Shown: positions 41,616 through 50,232 of the stretch, one piece after another | How positions within the stretch are numbered: position 1 is the first letter of the stretch | Layout: every line of letters starts with the position of its first letter | NCBI GenBank assembly: GCA_024236415.1 | Contig: JACKKN010000003.1 | Coordinates: 124,001-188,000, forward strand | Origin: Hyphomicrobiales bacterium | Lineage (GTDB): Bacteria; Pseudomonadota; Alphaproteobacteria; Rhodospirillales; JACKKN01 | Reading direction: 5' to 3' | Length of the DNA: 64,000 bases | Notes under the pieces: model-generated | Database searches by the model: none | What the model saw: only the letters and a program-made list of their open reading frames with translations | What the model was told of the DNA's origin: nothing | Program-made: the position numbers and the translations under genes

Positions 41616-44468
41616 TCAGGCCGCCGGCGCCGCGCGCACGGCGTCGGCGCAGCGGGGACACAGGGTCGGGTGCTCGGCGTCCGAGCCCACGTCGGGCAGG
41701 ACCTTCCAGCACCGCTCGCACTTGTCGCCCCCGGCCAGGGCCGGGACCACGCCGACCCCCGGCACCTCGTCCAGGGTGAAGGCGCCGTCGGGCACCGGAC
41801 CGACCACCAGGGTGGCATCCGAGGTGATGGAGATCTCGGCCAGGTCCAGCCCCTGCAGGGCGTCGCGGTACTCGGCCGGGGCGTGGACGGTGGGGTGGGC
41901 CAGCAGGCTCGACCCCATGCGCTTCTCGGCCCGCTCCACCTCCAGCGCGCCGGTGACGACCCGGCGCAGGGCGCGCACCTTGTCCCACTTGGAGGCCAGG
42001 GCGTCGTCGCGCCAGTCGCCCGGGATATCGGGGAACTGGCGCAGGTGCACGCTGTCGCCGTCGGGGTTGCGCGACAGCCAGGCCTCCTCGGCGGTGAAGC
42101 ACAGGAACGGCGCCAGCCAGGCGGTCAGGCAGTCGAACAGGGTGTCCAGCACCGTGCGCGCGGCGCGCCGCTCCACCGATCCGGCGGCGTTGCAGTACAG
42201 GGTGTCCTTGCGGATGTCGAAATAGAAGGCCGACAGGTCCATGGCGCAGAAGTTGTGCAGCTCCACGAACAGGGGGTGGAACTCGAAATCGGCGCAGGCC
42301 CGGCGCAGGTGGCTGTCCATCTCCCACACCTGGTGCAGGACCCAGCGCTCCAGCTCGGGCATCTCGGCCACCGGCAGGCGCTCCTCCTCGGCGAACCCGT
42401 TCAGGTTGCCCAGCAGGTAGCGCAGCGTGTTGCGCAGGCGGCGGTAGATGTCGGAATGGCGCTTCAGGATCTCGGGCCCGATGCGCAGGTCCTCGGAGTA
42501 GTCCGAACTGAGCACCCACAGGCGCAGGATGTCGGCGCCGTACTGGTCGATCACGTCCTGGGGCGAGACGATGTTGCCCAGGGACTTGGACATCTTCTGC
42601 CCGTCCTCGGCCATGACGAAGCCGTGGGTCAGCACCGCGTCGTAGGGCGCCCGGCCCCGGGTGCCGCAGGATTCCAGCAGCGACGAGTGGAACCAGCCGC
42701 GGTGCTGGTCCGACCCCTCCAGGTACAGCGACGCCGGCCATTGCAGGTCGTCGCGCTGTTCCAGCACGAAGCTGTGGGTCGAGCCCGAGTCGAACCACAC
42801 GTCCAGGATGTCGGTGACCTGGTCGAAGTCCTCGGCCTGGTACTCGTTGCCCAGGAAGTCCTGGGGGTCGCGGGCGAACCAGGCGTCGGCGCCCTCGGCC
42901 TCGAAGGCGGCGGCGACCCGGTCGATGACCGCCTGGTCGCGCAGGGGCTCGCCGGTCTTCCTGTTGACGAACACCGTGATCGGCACGCCCCAGGCGCGCT
43001 GGCGCGACACGCACCAGTCGGGCCGGGTCTCGATCATGCCGCGCAGGCGGCGCTGCCCGGCGGCGGGCACGAAGCGGGTGTCGGCGATGGCCTGCAGGGC
43101 CGTGGCGCGCAGGCCCGTGGTCTCCATGGAGATGAACCACTGCGGCGTGTTGCGGAAGATCAGCGGCGCCTTGGACCGCCAGGAATGGGGATAGCTGTGC
43201 ACCAGCCGGCCCGAGGCCAGCAGGGCGCCGGCCTCGTCCAGGGCCGCCACCACCGCCTTGTTGGCCGGGAAATAGGGCTTGTTGCCCTTGCCGACCTCCA
43301 TCACCTTCATGCCCGCGAACATGGCGACGCCGTCCAGGAACGCGCCGTCGGGACCCACCGTGTCGGGCACCGGCACGCCGTGCTTGACCCCCAGTTCCCA
43401 GTCGTCGGCGCCGTGGCCGGGCGCGATGTGCACGAAGCCCGACCCGGTGTCCACCTCGACGAAGTCCGCCGGCAGCAGCGGCACGTCGAAGCCGTACCCG
43501 CCGGCGTGCAGCGGGTGGCGGCAGACCGTGCCGGCCAGGTCGGCGCCCTTGAGCCGCGCCACCACCTCGTGCCCGGCGGCGCCGGCGGCGGCCAGGGTCT
43601 CGGCGATCAGGGATTCGGCGACCACGAAGGTCTCACCGACCACGGCGCGGCCGGCGGTTTGCGGCGCCTCGCCCAGGGCCGTCACCCTGACCACGGCATA
43701 GTCGATGTCGGCGCCATAGGCCACGGCCCGGTTGCCTGGGATGGTCCAGGGGGTGGTGGTCCAGATCACCACCGCGGTGCCGTCCAGCGCCGGCACCGAC
43801 GGGGCCTTGACCGGGAAGCGCACGAAGATGGTGGTCGAGGTGTGGTCGTGGTATTCGACCTCGGCCTCGGCCAGGGCCGTCCGCTCGACGATGGACCACA
43901 GGACCGGCTTGGCGCCCTTGTACAGCGACCCGTCCATCAGGAACTTGCCCAGCTCGCGCGCGATCTGCGCCTCGGCGGCGTAGCTCATGGTGGTGTACGG
44001 CCGCTCCCAGTCGCCGATCACCCCCAGGCGCTTGAACTCGCGGCGCTGGATGTCGATCCACTCGTCGGCGAAATCGCGGCACTCGCGGCGGAACTGGGCG
44101 ATGGGCACGGCGTCCTTGTCCTCGCCGGCGGCGCGGTACTTCTCCTCGATCTTCCACTCGATGGGCAGGCCGTGGCAGTCCCAGCCGGGCACGTAGTTGG
44201 AATCCTTGCCCAGCATCTGCTGCGAACGGGTGATTACGTCCTTGAGGATCTTGTTCAGGGCGTGGCCGATGTGCAGGTGGCCGTTGGCGTAGGGCGGGCC
44301 ATCGTGCAGGATGAACTTGTCGCGCCCGGCGGCGTCCTCGCGCTGGCGGCGGTACAGGTCCATCTCCTCCCAGCGGGCCAGCACCTCGGGCTCGCGCTTG
44401 GGCAGGCCGGCCTTCATGGGGAAGTCGGTTTTCGGCAGAAAGACGGTCGATTTGTAGTCTGTGGTCAT
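41616..44468 (-). CDS. ileS: Isoleucyl-tRNA synthetase
   Basis: The 950-residue class I synthetase charges tRNA-Ile. The HIGH motif is in GHLHIGHALN near residue 65, the editing domain occupies about 195-400, and KMSKSLGN lies near 603. A C-terminal zinc finger is present as CERCWKVLPDVGSD...CPRC. It belongs to the bacterial type with C-terminal zinc site, expected to be mupirocin-sensitive. ATG 44468 is the start. lspA follows with a 7-base gap. Its 336-base upstream region has a hairpin repeat at 44659-44690 but no T-box, as is normal outside Gram-positives. Confidence 0.96.
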   Translation of the reverse strand: MTTDYKSTVFLPKTDFPMKAGLPKREPEVLARWEEMDLYRRQREDAAGRDKFILHDGPPYANGHLHIGHALNKILKDVITRSQQMLGKDSNYVPGWDCHGLPIEWKIEEKYRAAGEDKDAVPIAQFRRECRDFADEWIDIQRREFKRLGVIGDWERPYTTMSYAAEAQIARELGKFLMDGSLYKGAKPVLWSIVERTALAEAEVEYHDHTSTTIFVRFPVKAPSVPALDGTAVVIWTTTPWTIPGNRAVAYGADIDYAVVRVTALGEAPQTAGRAVVGETFVVAESLIAETLAAAGAAGHEVVARLKGADLAGTVCRHPLHAGGYGFDVPLLPADFVEVDTGSGFVHIAPGHGADDWELGVKHGVPVPDTVGPDGAFLDGVAMFAGMKVMEVGKGNKPYFPANKAVVAALDEAGALLASGRLVHSYPHSWRSKAPLIFRNTPQWFISMETTGLRATALQAIADTRFVPAAGQRRLRGMIETRPDWCVSRQRAWGVPITVFVNRKTGEPLRDQAVIDRVAAAFEAEGADAWFARDPQDFLGNEYQAEDFDQVTDILDVWFDSGSTHSFVLEQRDDLQWPASLYLEGSDQHRGWFHSSLLESCGTRGRAPYDAVLTHGFVMAEDGQKMSKSLGNIVSPQDVIDQYGADILRLWVLSSDYSEDLRIGPEILKRHSDIYRRLRNTLRYLLGNLNGFAEEERLPVAEMPELERWVLHQVWEMDSHLRRACADFEFHPLFVELHNFCAMDLSAFYFDIRKDTLYCNAAGSVERRAARTVLDTLFDCLTAWLAPFLCFTAEEAWLSRNPDGDSVHLRQFPDIPGDWRDDALASKWDKVRALRRVVTGALEVERAEKRMGSSLLAHPTVHAPAEYRDALQGLDLAEISITSDATLVVGPVPDGAFTLDEVPGVGVVPALAGGDKCERCWKVLPDVGSDAEHPTLCPRCADAVRAAPAA

Positions 44469-44804
44469 GGTCCGGGCTCGTTTTCCGGTCGGGAACCCGT
44501 GCGCGCGGCGCCGTGGGAATGGGGGGGCGCCAGGCGTGCGGGGACGTGGAAATCAGGGGCCGCCGCCGGTGTCCCGGGCGGCGTGTCGGCGTGTGTGGAA
44601 ACCTGCGATGATCCTCTTGTTCGCGCGCGCCGGGTGGCGCGGATCGCAGACGGAACTACCCGGCCCTCAACGGAGGACCGGGCCGGTAATGAGCCTGCCT
44701 GCGAATGCCGGTTTCATCATGCCCGGGATCATAGCGTTTGCGCGCCCCCCGTCAAGCCGGCGCGGGGCCCCTGTGGGCCCCGGCGGGCGCCGTCGCCGCC
44801 ACCT
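44469..44804. other. Intergenic region upstream of ileS with a hairpin repeat
   Basis: No convincing gene is seen in these 336 bases between ribF and ileS, both on the minus strand. The only clear structure is the 32-base repeat at 44659-44690. The ileS promoter should lie here, but I could not place it with confidence. Confidence 0.5.
44659..44690 (+). repeat. Hairpin repeat, copy 1
   Basis: This 32-base sequence is found again, perfectly and in reverse orientation, at 46577-46608. It folds into an outer CCGGCCC/GGGCCGG stem with an inner CCTC/GAGG pairing. Similarity extends weakly on both sides (a GGATCG...ACG block upstream). Confidence 0.75.
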
Positions 44805-45746
44805 TCAGGGCCGCGACAGGATGCGCCGCGCGGCGGCGCAGTCGTCGCCGATCTGGGCCTTCAGGGCGTCCAGCCCGGCGAACTTGCGCTCGGGCCGGAT
44901 GAAGTCCAGCAGGGCCACGCGCAGGTTGCGGCCGTACAGGTCGCCGTCGAAGTCGAACAGGTGCGCTTCCAGCAGCACGCCGGTGCCGTCCACCGTCGGC
45001 CGGGTGCCCAGGTTGGCGACCCCTTCGTGCCACACCGTGTCGCCGCCGGCGTCGATGCCGGCGCGAATGGCGTAAACCCCGCGCCGCGGGTGGGCGTATT
45101 CGCCCAGCGGCAGGTTGGCGGTGGGAAAGCCGATGGTGCGGCCCAGCCGGGCGCCGTGCTCGACCCGGCCGTCGACCTCGTAGTGGCGGCCCAGGACGTG
45201 GGCCGCGCCCAGGGCGTCGCCGGCGGCCAGCAGCTCGCGCACCCGGGTCGAGGAGAATATCTCGCCCTGGCCGTCGCGCACCGCCGGCACGCAGGTGAAG
45301 CCGAAGCCCTGCTCGATGCCCCGCTGCAGCAGCATCTCGGAATTGCCGCGGCGGCCGTGGCCGAACACGAAGTCGTAGCCGCAGACCACGTGCGACACGC
45401 CCAGGCCGTCCAGCAGCACGTCGTTGACGAAGTCCTCGGCCGACCGCTGCGAGAACGCCTTGTCGAAGTGCAGGGTGACCATGGTGTCGACCCCCAGGGC
45501 CGCCACGTGGTGGGCCTTGACCCGGAACGGGGTCAGGCGATAGGGCGGGCCGCCGGGCTGGAACACGTCGCGCGGGTGGGGTTCGAAGGTCAGCACCGCC
45601 CAGGGCGCGCCCGTGGCCTGGGCATGGCGCCCGGCCTCGCCGATCACCGCCTGGTGGCCGCGGTGCACGCCGTCGAAGTTGCCGACGGCCACGGCGGCGC
45701 CGCGCACCTCGGCCGGCAAGGCGTCGTAGTGACGATAGATTCGCAT
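44805..45746 (-). CDS. ribF: Bifunctional riboflavin kinase/FAD synthetase
   Basis: RibF turns riboflavin into FMN and FMN into FAD. The 313-residue protein has the N-terminal nucleotidyltransferase domain (AVGNFDGVHRGHQAVI near residue 20, SSTRVRELLAAGD near 165). The C-terminal flavokinase domain has RTIGFPTANLPLGEYAHPRRGVY near residue 203. Length is normal. It is probably expressed alone or with the downstream ileS; the gap to ileS is 336 bases and holds a hairpin repeat. No FMN riboswitch is evident in front of it. Confidence 0.94.
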   Translation of the reverse strand: MRIYRHYDALPAEVRGAAVAVGNFDGVHRGHQAVIGEAGRHAQATGAPWAVLTFEPHPRDVFQPGGPPYRLTPFRVKAHHVAALGVDTMVTLHFDKAFSQRSAEDFVNDVLLDGLGVSHVVCGYDFVFGHGRRGNSEMLLQRGIEQGFGFTCVPAVRDGQGEIFSSTRVRELLAAGDALGAAHVLGRHYEVDGRVEHGARLGRTIGFPTANLPLGEYAHPRRGVYAIRAGIDAGGDTVWHEGVANLGTRPTVDGTGVLLEAHLFDFDGDLYGRNLRVALLDFIRPERKFAGLDALKAQIGDDCAAARRILSRP

Positions 45747-45881
45747 GGCGGCACAAGATGTCCGCGCCCCGGGCGCAGGTCAAGGCAAACTATGACGGCC
45801 GACAGGGCGGCCAGGGGCGGCGGGAAGCGGCGGGGGCCGGGGGTCGCGGCGGGCGCGGTCCCCGGGGTCGCGAAAGGACGG

Positions 45882-46343
45882 TCAGCTGTTGGCCGCGGCC
45901 TTGACCGGGACCACGTTCTCCTTGGACGGCACCATGATGGTCGCCTCGCCGTCGACAACGACCTTCTCGCCCACCGTGCACTTGGTGGACAGCACGGCGA
46001 AGCGCTTCTCGGGGATCAGCTTGTCGATGGTGCAGCGGGCCATGACCGTGTCGCCGGCCTTGACCGGAGCCCGGAACTTGAGGGTCTGGCTGACGTAGAT
46101 GCAGCCCGGACCCGGGAGCTTGGTGCCGATGACCGTCGAGATCAGGCTGGCCGTCAGCATGCCGTGGGCGATGCGGCCCTCGAACATGGTCTCGGCGGCG
46201 AACTCGTGGTTCAGGTGCACCGGGTTGATGTCGCCGGAGATACCCGAGAACATGACGATGTCGGCATCCGTGATGGTCTTGCCGTACACCTTGGTCATGC
46301 CTTCTTCCAGCTCCTCATAGTAGAAGCCATGCAGTTCGTTCAT
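45882..46343 (-). CDS. MaoC-like (R)-specific enoyl-CoA hydratase
   Basis: The 153-residue single hot-dog protein matches the MaoC/PhaJ group. The catalytic Asp38 and His43 are in SGDINPVHLNHEFA, followed by the hydratase-2 motif RIAHGMLTASLIS. PhaJ-type enzymes hydrate trans-2-enoyl-CoA to (R)-3-hydroxyacyl-CoA, feeding polyhydroxyalkanoate synthesis. No PHA synthase is in the window, so a role in another acyl-CoA pathway is also possible. The upstream region has repeated TTGCA/GCAA motifs at 46446-46496. It precedes ribF by 135 bases on the same strand. Confidence 0.85.
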   Translation of the reverse strand: MNELHGFYYEELEEGMTKVYGKTITDADIVMFSGISGDINPVHLNHEFAAETMFEGRIAHGMLTASLISTVIGTKLPGPGCIYVSQTLKFRAPVKAGDTVMARCTIDKLIPEKRFAVLSTKCTVGEKVVVDGEATIMVPSKENVVPVKAAANS

Positions 46344-46654
46344 GCCGCTAACCCCTCTTTTTCAAAGTCGAACAGTTTCCTGCGCGGTCCCGATGACCGG
46401 GGTCGCGAGCGGAATTCTTACCCATCAATTGTGAGCCATCCAATATTGCAACGCAACAGGTAATTTTGCATTGCAGCATAAGGAGGTCCTGCAACGATGC
46501 CGTGGCTTGACCGGCGGCGCCCAGGGCGTATGATGGCGCCGTTATGACCGCCTTTTTCGCCATCGCCATTCGGCAGATTACCGGCCCGGTCCTCCGTTGA
46601 GGGCCGGGGTAACCCGTCGTTTGCCGATCCCACCGCGAAAAAGGAACTTCCGCC
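46344..46654. other. Divergent intergenic region with TTGCA motifs and a hairpin repeat
   Basis: These 311 bases lie between the MaoC-like gene (minus) and the ACT-like gene (plus) and contain no convincing gene. An inverted repeat TTGC-AAC-GCAA (46446-46456) and a direct repeat of TTGCA (46466-46475) lie on the MaoC side. The second copy of the hairpin repeat lies on the other side. Confidence 0.5.
46577..46608 (-). repeat. Hairpin repeat, copy 2
   Basis: This is an exact inverted copy of the 32 bases at 44659-44690. The two copies bracket 1.95 kb that holds ribF and the MaoC-like gene. The copy ends 47 bases before the start of the ACT-like gene. Confidence 0.75.
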
Positions 46655-47035
46655 ATGACTGCCATGCCGGCCCTCCGGGGCCCCGACTCGAGTCCTGCCG
46701 GCTCGCCCGCCGCCAACTCGACTTCCGCCAATTCGACCTCCACCGATCCGGCCGCCGCCGCACCCGTGCCGCGCGGGCGCCTGACCGCCTGTTTCTCGGT
46801 CCATGCCGCCGCCGACCCGTCGGTGCTGCCGCGGGTGGTCCAGGTCTTCGCCCGGCGCGGCCTGGTGCCCAGCCAGATGTACGGCACCCTGTGCGGCCCC
46901 GGCGACGGCGAGCTGCAGGTGGACCTGCAGCTCAAGGGCGCCGACCGGGACACGGCCACCCGCCTGGCCGCGGAACTGCGCACCCTGGTTGCTGTGGAAT
47001 GCGTGCTGACGTCGGAGAAATGGGGCGGCGCCTGA
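46655..47035 (+). CDS. ACT-like domain protein
   Basis: The 126-residue protein has a disordered Ser/Ala/Pro-rich N-terminus (about residues 1-45) and a C-terminal ferredoxin-like ACT-type domain. The domain begins RLTACFSVHAAADPSVLPRV and continues GDGELQVDLQLKGADRDTA. It resembles the small regulatory subunit of acetolactate synthase (IlvM-type) but is not next to ilv genes, so an allosteric or amino-acid sensing function is only inferred. ATG 46655 is preceded by AAAGGAAC. The NUDIX gene follows after 16 bases, so the two are probably co-transcribed. Confidence 0.7.
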   Translation: MTAMPALRGPDSSPAGSPAANSTSANSTSTDPAAAAPVPRGRLTACFSVHAAADPSVLPRVVQVFARRGLVPSQMYGTLCGPGDGELQVDLQLKGADRDTATRLAAELRTLVAVECVLTSEKWGGA

Positions 47036-47051
47036 GCCCCGGGAGGGACTC

Positions 47052-47918
47052 CTGAGCTACCTGGACCGCCTGGACGACTGCAACTCCCGCGACCTGTCCG
47101 CCTACCGCCCCCTGGTGGTCGACGGCCAGGGCGTGGGCCTGCTGAACGCCGAGATGGCGGCGGCCCTGGCCGACCACGGCGACGTGTTCGCGGTGACCGA
47201 CCGGGCGGTCACCCTGGTCGACGGCCTGCGCGGCTACGACGCCCGCACGGCGGCCGTGGACGCCGTGGTGCACCGCCTGGTGGAACGCGGCCTGGTGCCG
47301 CGCTGGCGCGGCGAGGCGTACCGGGTCGGCACCGGGTTCCACGCCCCGGCCCTGTTCGAGCTGGACCGCGGCGCCGTGGCCAACTTCGGGGTCCTGGGCT
47401 TCGGCGTGCACGTGAACGGCTTCGTGCGCGGGCCGGGCGACGAGATCCACATGTGGATCGGCCGCCGCGCCGCCAACAAGCCCTCGGCGCCCAACAAGCT
47501 GGACCACATCGTCGCCGGCGGCCAGCCGGCCGGCCTGGGCCTGTTCGAGAACCTGGTCAAGGAGTGCGCCGAGGAGGCGGACATCCCCGCCGACCTGGCC
47601 GGCCGCGCCCGCCCGGTCAGCGCCACCTCATACATCGTCGAGCGGCCCGAGGGCCTGCGCCGCGACGTGCTGTTCAACTACGACCTGGAGCTGCCCGCCG
47701 ACTTCACCCCGAAAAACACCGACGGCGAGGTGGCGGCGTTCTACCTGTGGCCGCTGGCGCAGGTGATGGAGACCGTGCGCGAGACCCGCGAGTTCAAGTT
47801 CAACTGCGCCGTCATCGTCATCGACTTCCTGATCCGCCACGGCCGCATCCCCCCGGAACACCCCGAGTACCTGGACCTGCAGCGGCGCATGCGCCGCGAC
47901 ATCGCGGTCAGGGTTTAG
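47052..47918 (+). CDS. DUF4743-NUDIX hydrolase, probably starting with CTG
   Basis: The protein has an N-terminal DUF4743 domain and a NUDIX domain, as in the TPK-fused or free-standing Nudix hydrolases of diphosphate compounds. The Nudix box region is GLGLFENLVKECAEEADIPA around residue 158. The first canonical start is GTG 47115, but conserved family sequence (SYLDRLDDCNSRDLSAYRPL) lies upstream of it in frame, back to a CTG at 47052. A GGGAGGG ribosome site sits directly before this CTG, and no ATG, GTG or TTG exists in that frame after the stop at 47009. Initiation at CTG gives 288 residues. Substrate is unknown. The 3' end overlaps gluQ by 11 bases. Confidence 0.78.
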   Translation: MSYLDRLDDCNSRDLSAYRPLVVDGQGVGLLNAEMAAALADHGDVFAVTDRAVTLVDGLRGYDARTAAVDAVVHRLVERGLVPRWRGEAYRVGTGFHAPALFELDRGAVANFGVLGFGVHVNGFVRGPGDEIHMWIGRRAANKPSAPNKLDHIVAGGQPAGLGLFENLVKECAEEADIPADLAGRARPVSATSYIVERPEGLRRDVLFNYDLELPADFTPKNTDGEVAAFYLWPLAQVMETVRETREFKFNCAVIVIDFLIRHGRIPPEHPEYLDLQRRMRRDIAVRV

Positions 47919-48792
47919 GCGCGTCCGCGTCGGGCAGCGGCGCCTCGCCCCGGGCCATGGCCCGCACCTCGCGGGCGCTGTGGCCGGCGTCGCGCAGGGC
48001 GCGCAGGGTCAGCGACCGGTCGCGCTTGGCGAACCGCCTGCCGTCGCCGCCGCGCAGCAGGCCGTGGTGGTGGTATTCGGGCGTGCGCAGGCCCAGCAGG
48101 GCCTGCAGCAGGCGGTGCACGTGGGTGGCCTCGAACAGGTCCTCGCCCCGGGTCACCAGGGTCACGTCCTGGAAGTGGTCGTCCAGGGTCACCGCCAGGT
48201 GGTAGCTGGTGGGCGTGTCCTTGCGCGCCAGCACCACGTCGCCGAAGCGGCCCGGGTCGGCGGCGACCTCGCCCCTGTCCGCGTCGTGCCAGGTCAGCGG
48301 GCCGGTCCCCGCCTCGGCCTGGGCCAGCGCCCGCGCCATGTCCAGGCGGATGGCGTAGGGGTCGCCGGCGGTGATGCGGCGCTCGCGCTCGAAGGCGTCC
48401 AGGTGGCGGCAGGTGCCCGGGTACAGGGCCCCGTCGGGGCCGTGCGGGGCGTTGGCCATGGCGTCGACCTCGGCCTGGATCTCCTTGCGGGTGCAGAAGC
48501 AGGGGTACAGCAGGCCGGTGGCGCCCAGGGTGGCCAGGGCGGCGGCGTAGGCGTCCATGTGCTCGGACTGGCGGCGCACCGGCTGCTCCCAGTCCAGGCC
48601 CAGCCAGGTCAGGTCGACGTAGATGGCCTGCTCGTATTCGGCCCGGCAGCGGCCCAGGTCGATGTCCTCCATGCGCAGCAGGAAGCGGCCGTGGGCGCCG
48701 GCGCAGTCGGCGGCGAACAGGGCCGAATAGGCGTGCCCCAGGTGCAGGAACCCGGTGGGGCTGGGGGCGAAGCGGGTGACGGGACCGTCCAT
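47908..48792 (-). CDS. gluQ: Glutamyl-Q tRNA(Asp) synthetase
   Basis: GluQ (YadB) attaches glutamate to queuosine in the anticodon of tRNA-Asp. The 294-residue protein is a truncated glutamyl-tRNA synthetase with RFAPSPTGFLHLGHAYSALF (HIGH motif) and the KMSKS variant FAKRDRSLTLRAL. It lacks the anticodon-binding domain. The zinc site CxC...Y/H...C is suggested by LYPCFCTRKE and CRHLDAF. ATG 48792 matches the usual N-terminus. It overlaps the NUDIX gene at the 3' end and is divergent from the HPP gene. Confidence 0.9.
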   Translation of the reverse strand: MDGPVTRFAPSPTGFLHLGHAYSALFAADCAGAHGRFLLRMEDIDLGRCRAEYEQAIYVDLTWLGLDWEQPVRRQSEHMDAYAAALATLGATGLLYPCFCTRKEIQAEVDAMANAPHGPDGALYPGTCRHLDAFERERRITAGDPYAIRLDMARALAQAEAGTGPLTWHDADRGEVAADPGRFGDVVLARKDTPTSYHLAVTLDDHFQDVTLVTRGEDLFEATHVHRLLQALLGLRTPEYHHHGLLRGGDGRRFAKRDRSLTLRALRDAGHSAREVRAMARGEAPLPDADAPKP

Positions 48793-48899
48793 GGTTCCTG
48801 GATAGACCATTCCGCCGACCATCGCCATGGCCATTGGAAAAACCCAAAACATGGTGTACTTTCCCGCCGCATCTTGGAGGGTCGGGAAGGGGCTTTCCT

Positions 48900-49424
48900 T
48901 TGAAACGGTTCGTCGCGCGGCATCAGCCGCGCCTGTCGTGCGCCTGCTGGCTGAAGGCCGGCCTGGGCGCCACCCTGGGCATGGGCCTGGTGGGCTGGCT
49001 CGGCCAGGCCAGCGGCGTGCCGTTCCTGATCGCGCCCTTCGGCGCCTCCTGCGTGCTGCTGTTCGCGGTCCCCGGCAGCCCGCTGGCGCAGCCCGCCAAC
49101 GTGATCGGCGGCCACGTCCTGGCCACCGCCCTGGCCCTGGCCCTGCGCGCCGTGCTGCCGCCCGACTGGTGGGCCATCTCCCTGGCCGTGGGGCTGGTGA
49201 TCGGCGCCATGGTGGCCCTGCGCCTGACCCATCCGCCGGCCGGCGCCGACCCGGTGGTGGTGTTCCTGGCCGACCCCGGGTGGACCTTCCTGCTGGCGCC
49301 GGTGCTGGCCGGGGCCGTGGCCCTGGTGGCCGTCGCCGCCCTCTATCACCGCTTGCCACCGCGCACCGCCTTCCCCATGTTGCAGAAGACGGACGCCCTG
49401 GAACGAGCGGGACCCAACCCATGA
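48900..49424 (+). CDS. HPP family integral membrane protein
   Basis: The protein has four hydrophobic segments and the family motif THPPAGADPVVVF near residue 110, placing it in the HPP family. Members have been linked to nitrite transport in plastids, but bacterial functions are unsettled. The TTG at 48900, preceded by GGGAAGGGG, gives 174 residues and a basic N-terminus (LKRFVARHQPR). An upstream ATG at 48834 would add 22 residues that overlap the promoter region of the divergent gluQ and are less family-like. The stop overlaps the next start by four bases. Confidence 0.78.
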   Translation: MKRFVARHQPRLSCACWLKAGLGATLGMGLVGWLGQASGVPFLIAPFGASCVLLFAVPGSPLAQPANVIGGHVLATALALALRAVLPPDWWAISLAVGLVIGAMVALRLTHPPAGADPVVVFLADPGWTFLLAPVLAGAVALVAVAALYHRLPPRTAFPMLQKTDALERAGPNP

Positions 49425-50101
49425 CCGACATCATCCCCCTGACCGGGCCGGCCCTGCCGCCGGCCTCGGGCGGGCCGCCGAAACAGCTTGTGATCCTGCT
49501 GCACGGCGTCGGCGCCGACGGCGAGGACCTGATCGGTCTGGCGCCTTTCTTCCAGCAGGTCCTGCCCGACGCCCTGTTCGTGGCCCCCAACGCGCCGCAC
49601 CCCTTCGACATGGCCGGGTTCGGGTACCAGTGGTTCTCGCTGGGCGACTTCAGCCACGAGAACCGCCTGCGCGGGGCCCTGGCGGCGGCGCCGCACCTGG
49701 ACGCCTTCATCGACCTGCTGCTGAAGAACCACGGCCTGGACGAGGGCAACCTGGTGCTGGTCGGCTTCTCGCAGGGGTCCATGATGGCCCTGCATGTGGG
49801 CCTGCGCCGGGCCCGGCAACTGGCCGGGATCATCGCCTATTCGGGCATGCTGGTGGGGCCCGAACTGCTGCGCCGCGAGATCCGCTCGCGCCCGCCGGTG
49901 CTGATGATGCACGGCGACGCCGACGACGTGCTGCCCGTGGCCGCCCTGCCGGCGGCGGTGCAGGGGCTGGAGGCCGTGGACGTGCCGGTGGAGCACGACA
50001 TCCGCCCCGGCCTGGGCCACGGCATCGACGAGGAGGAGATCCGCCGCGGCATGGCCTTCCTGGCCCGGGTGTTCGGGGTCCAGGCGCCTCCGGCGCGGTA
50101 A
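49421..50101 (+). CDS. Phospholipase/carboxylesterase family hydrolase
   Basis: The 226-residue alpha/beta hydrolase is of the YpfH/carboxylesterase-2 type. Signatures are LVILLHGVGADGEDLIGLA near residue 24, nucleophile Ser in VGFSQGSMMALH near residue 116, Asp in HGDADDVLP near 167 and His in GLGHGIDEEE near 199. It is cytoplasmic and probably hydrolyses a small ester or lysophospholipid. It starts with an ATGA overlap to the HPP gene. A 131-base gap separates it from the HNH gene. Confidence 0.86.
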   Translation: MTDIIPLTGPALPPASGGPPKQLVILLHGVGADGEDLIGLAPFFQQVLPDALFVAPNAPHPFDMAGFGYQWFSLGDFSHENRLRGALAAAPHLDAFIDLLLKNHGLDEGNLVLVGFSQGSMMALHVGLRRARQLAGIIAYSGMLVGPELLRREIRSRPPVLMMHGDADDVLPVAALPAAVQGLEAVDVPVEHDIRPGLGHGIDEEEIRRGMAFLARVFGVQAPPAR

Positions 50102-50232
50102 TCCCGGGGTGCCCTGCCGCCGCCGCCGCCGTAACCGCCGGGTCACGGCGGCGCAACACAGGGTTCACGTTAAGGAATTTGGTAAACCCGACCAGATATT
50201 GTATCCTCCGCCGCGGTTAAGGGAGGATATGG

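Noticed and set aside
44461..45075. A possible conserved peptide (PGPQRRTGPV) encoded at 44.6 kb and again at 46.6 kb
   Set aside because: The identical peptide is just the translation of the 32-base hairpin repeat. Neither frame has a plausible start or family, so the repeat is the real signal.
46421..46441. AATTGTGAGC sequence resembling a lac operator half
   Set aside because: It is a ten-base chance match without a second half or any lac context.
41466..46463. Open frame of 1,665 codons on the plus strand
   Set aside because: It runs antisense through lspA, ileS, ribF and the MaoC gene and shows no domain. It is a by-product of high GC content.
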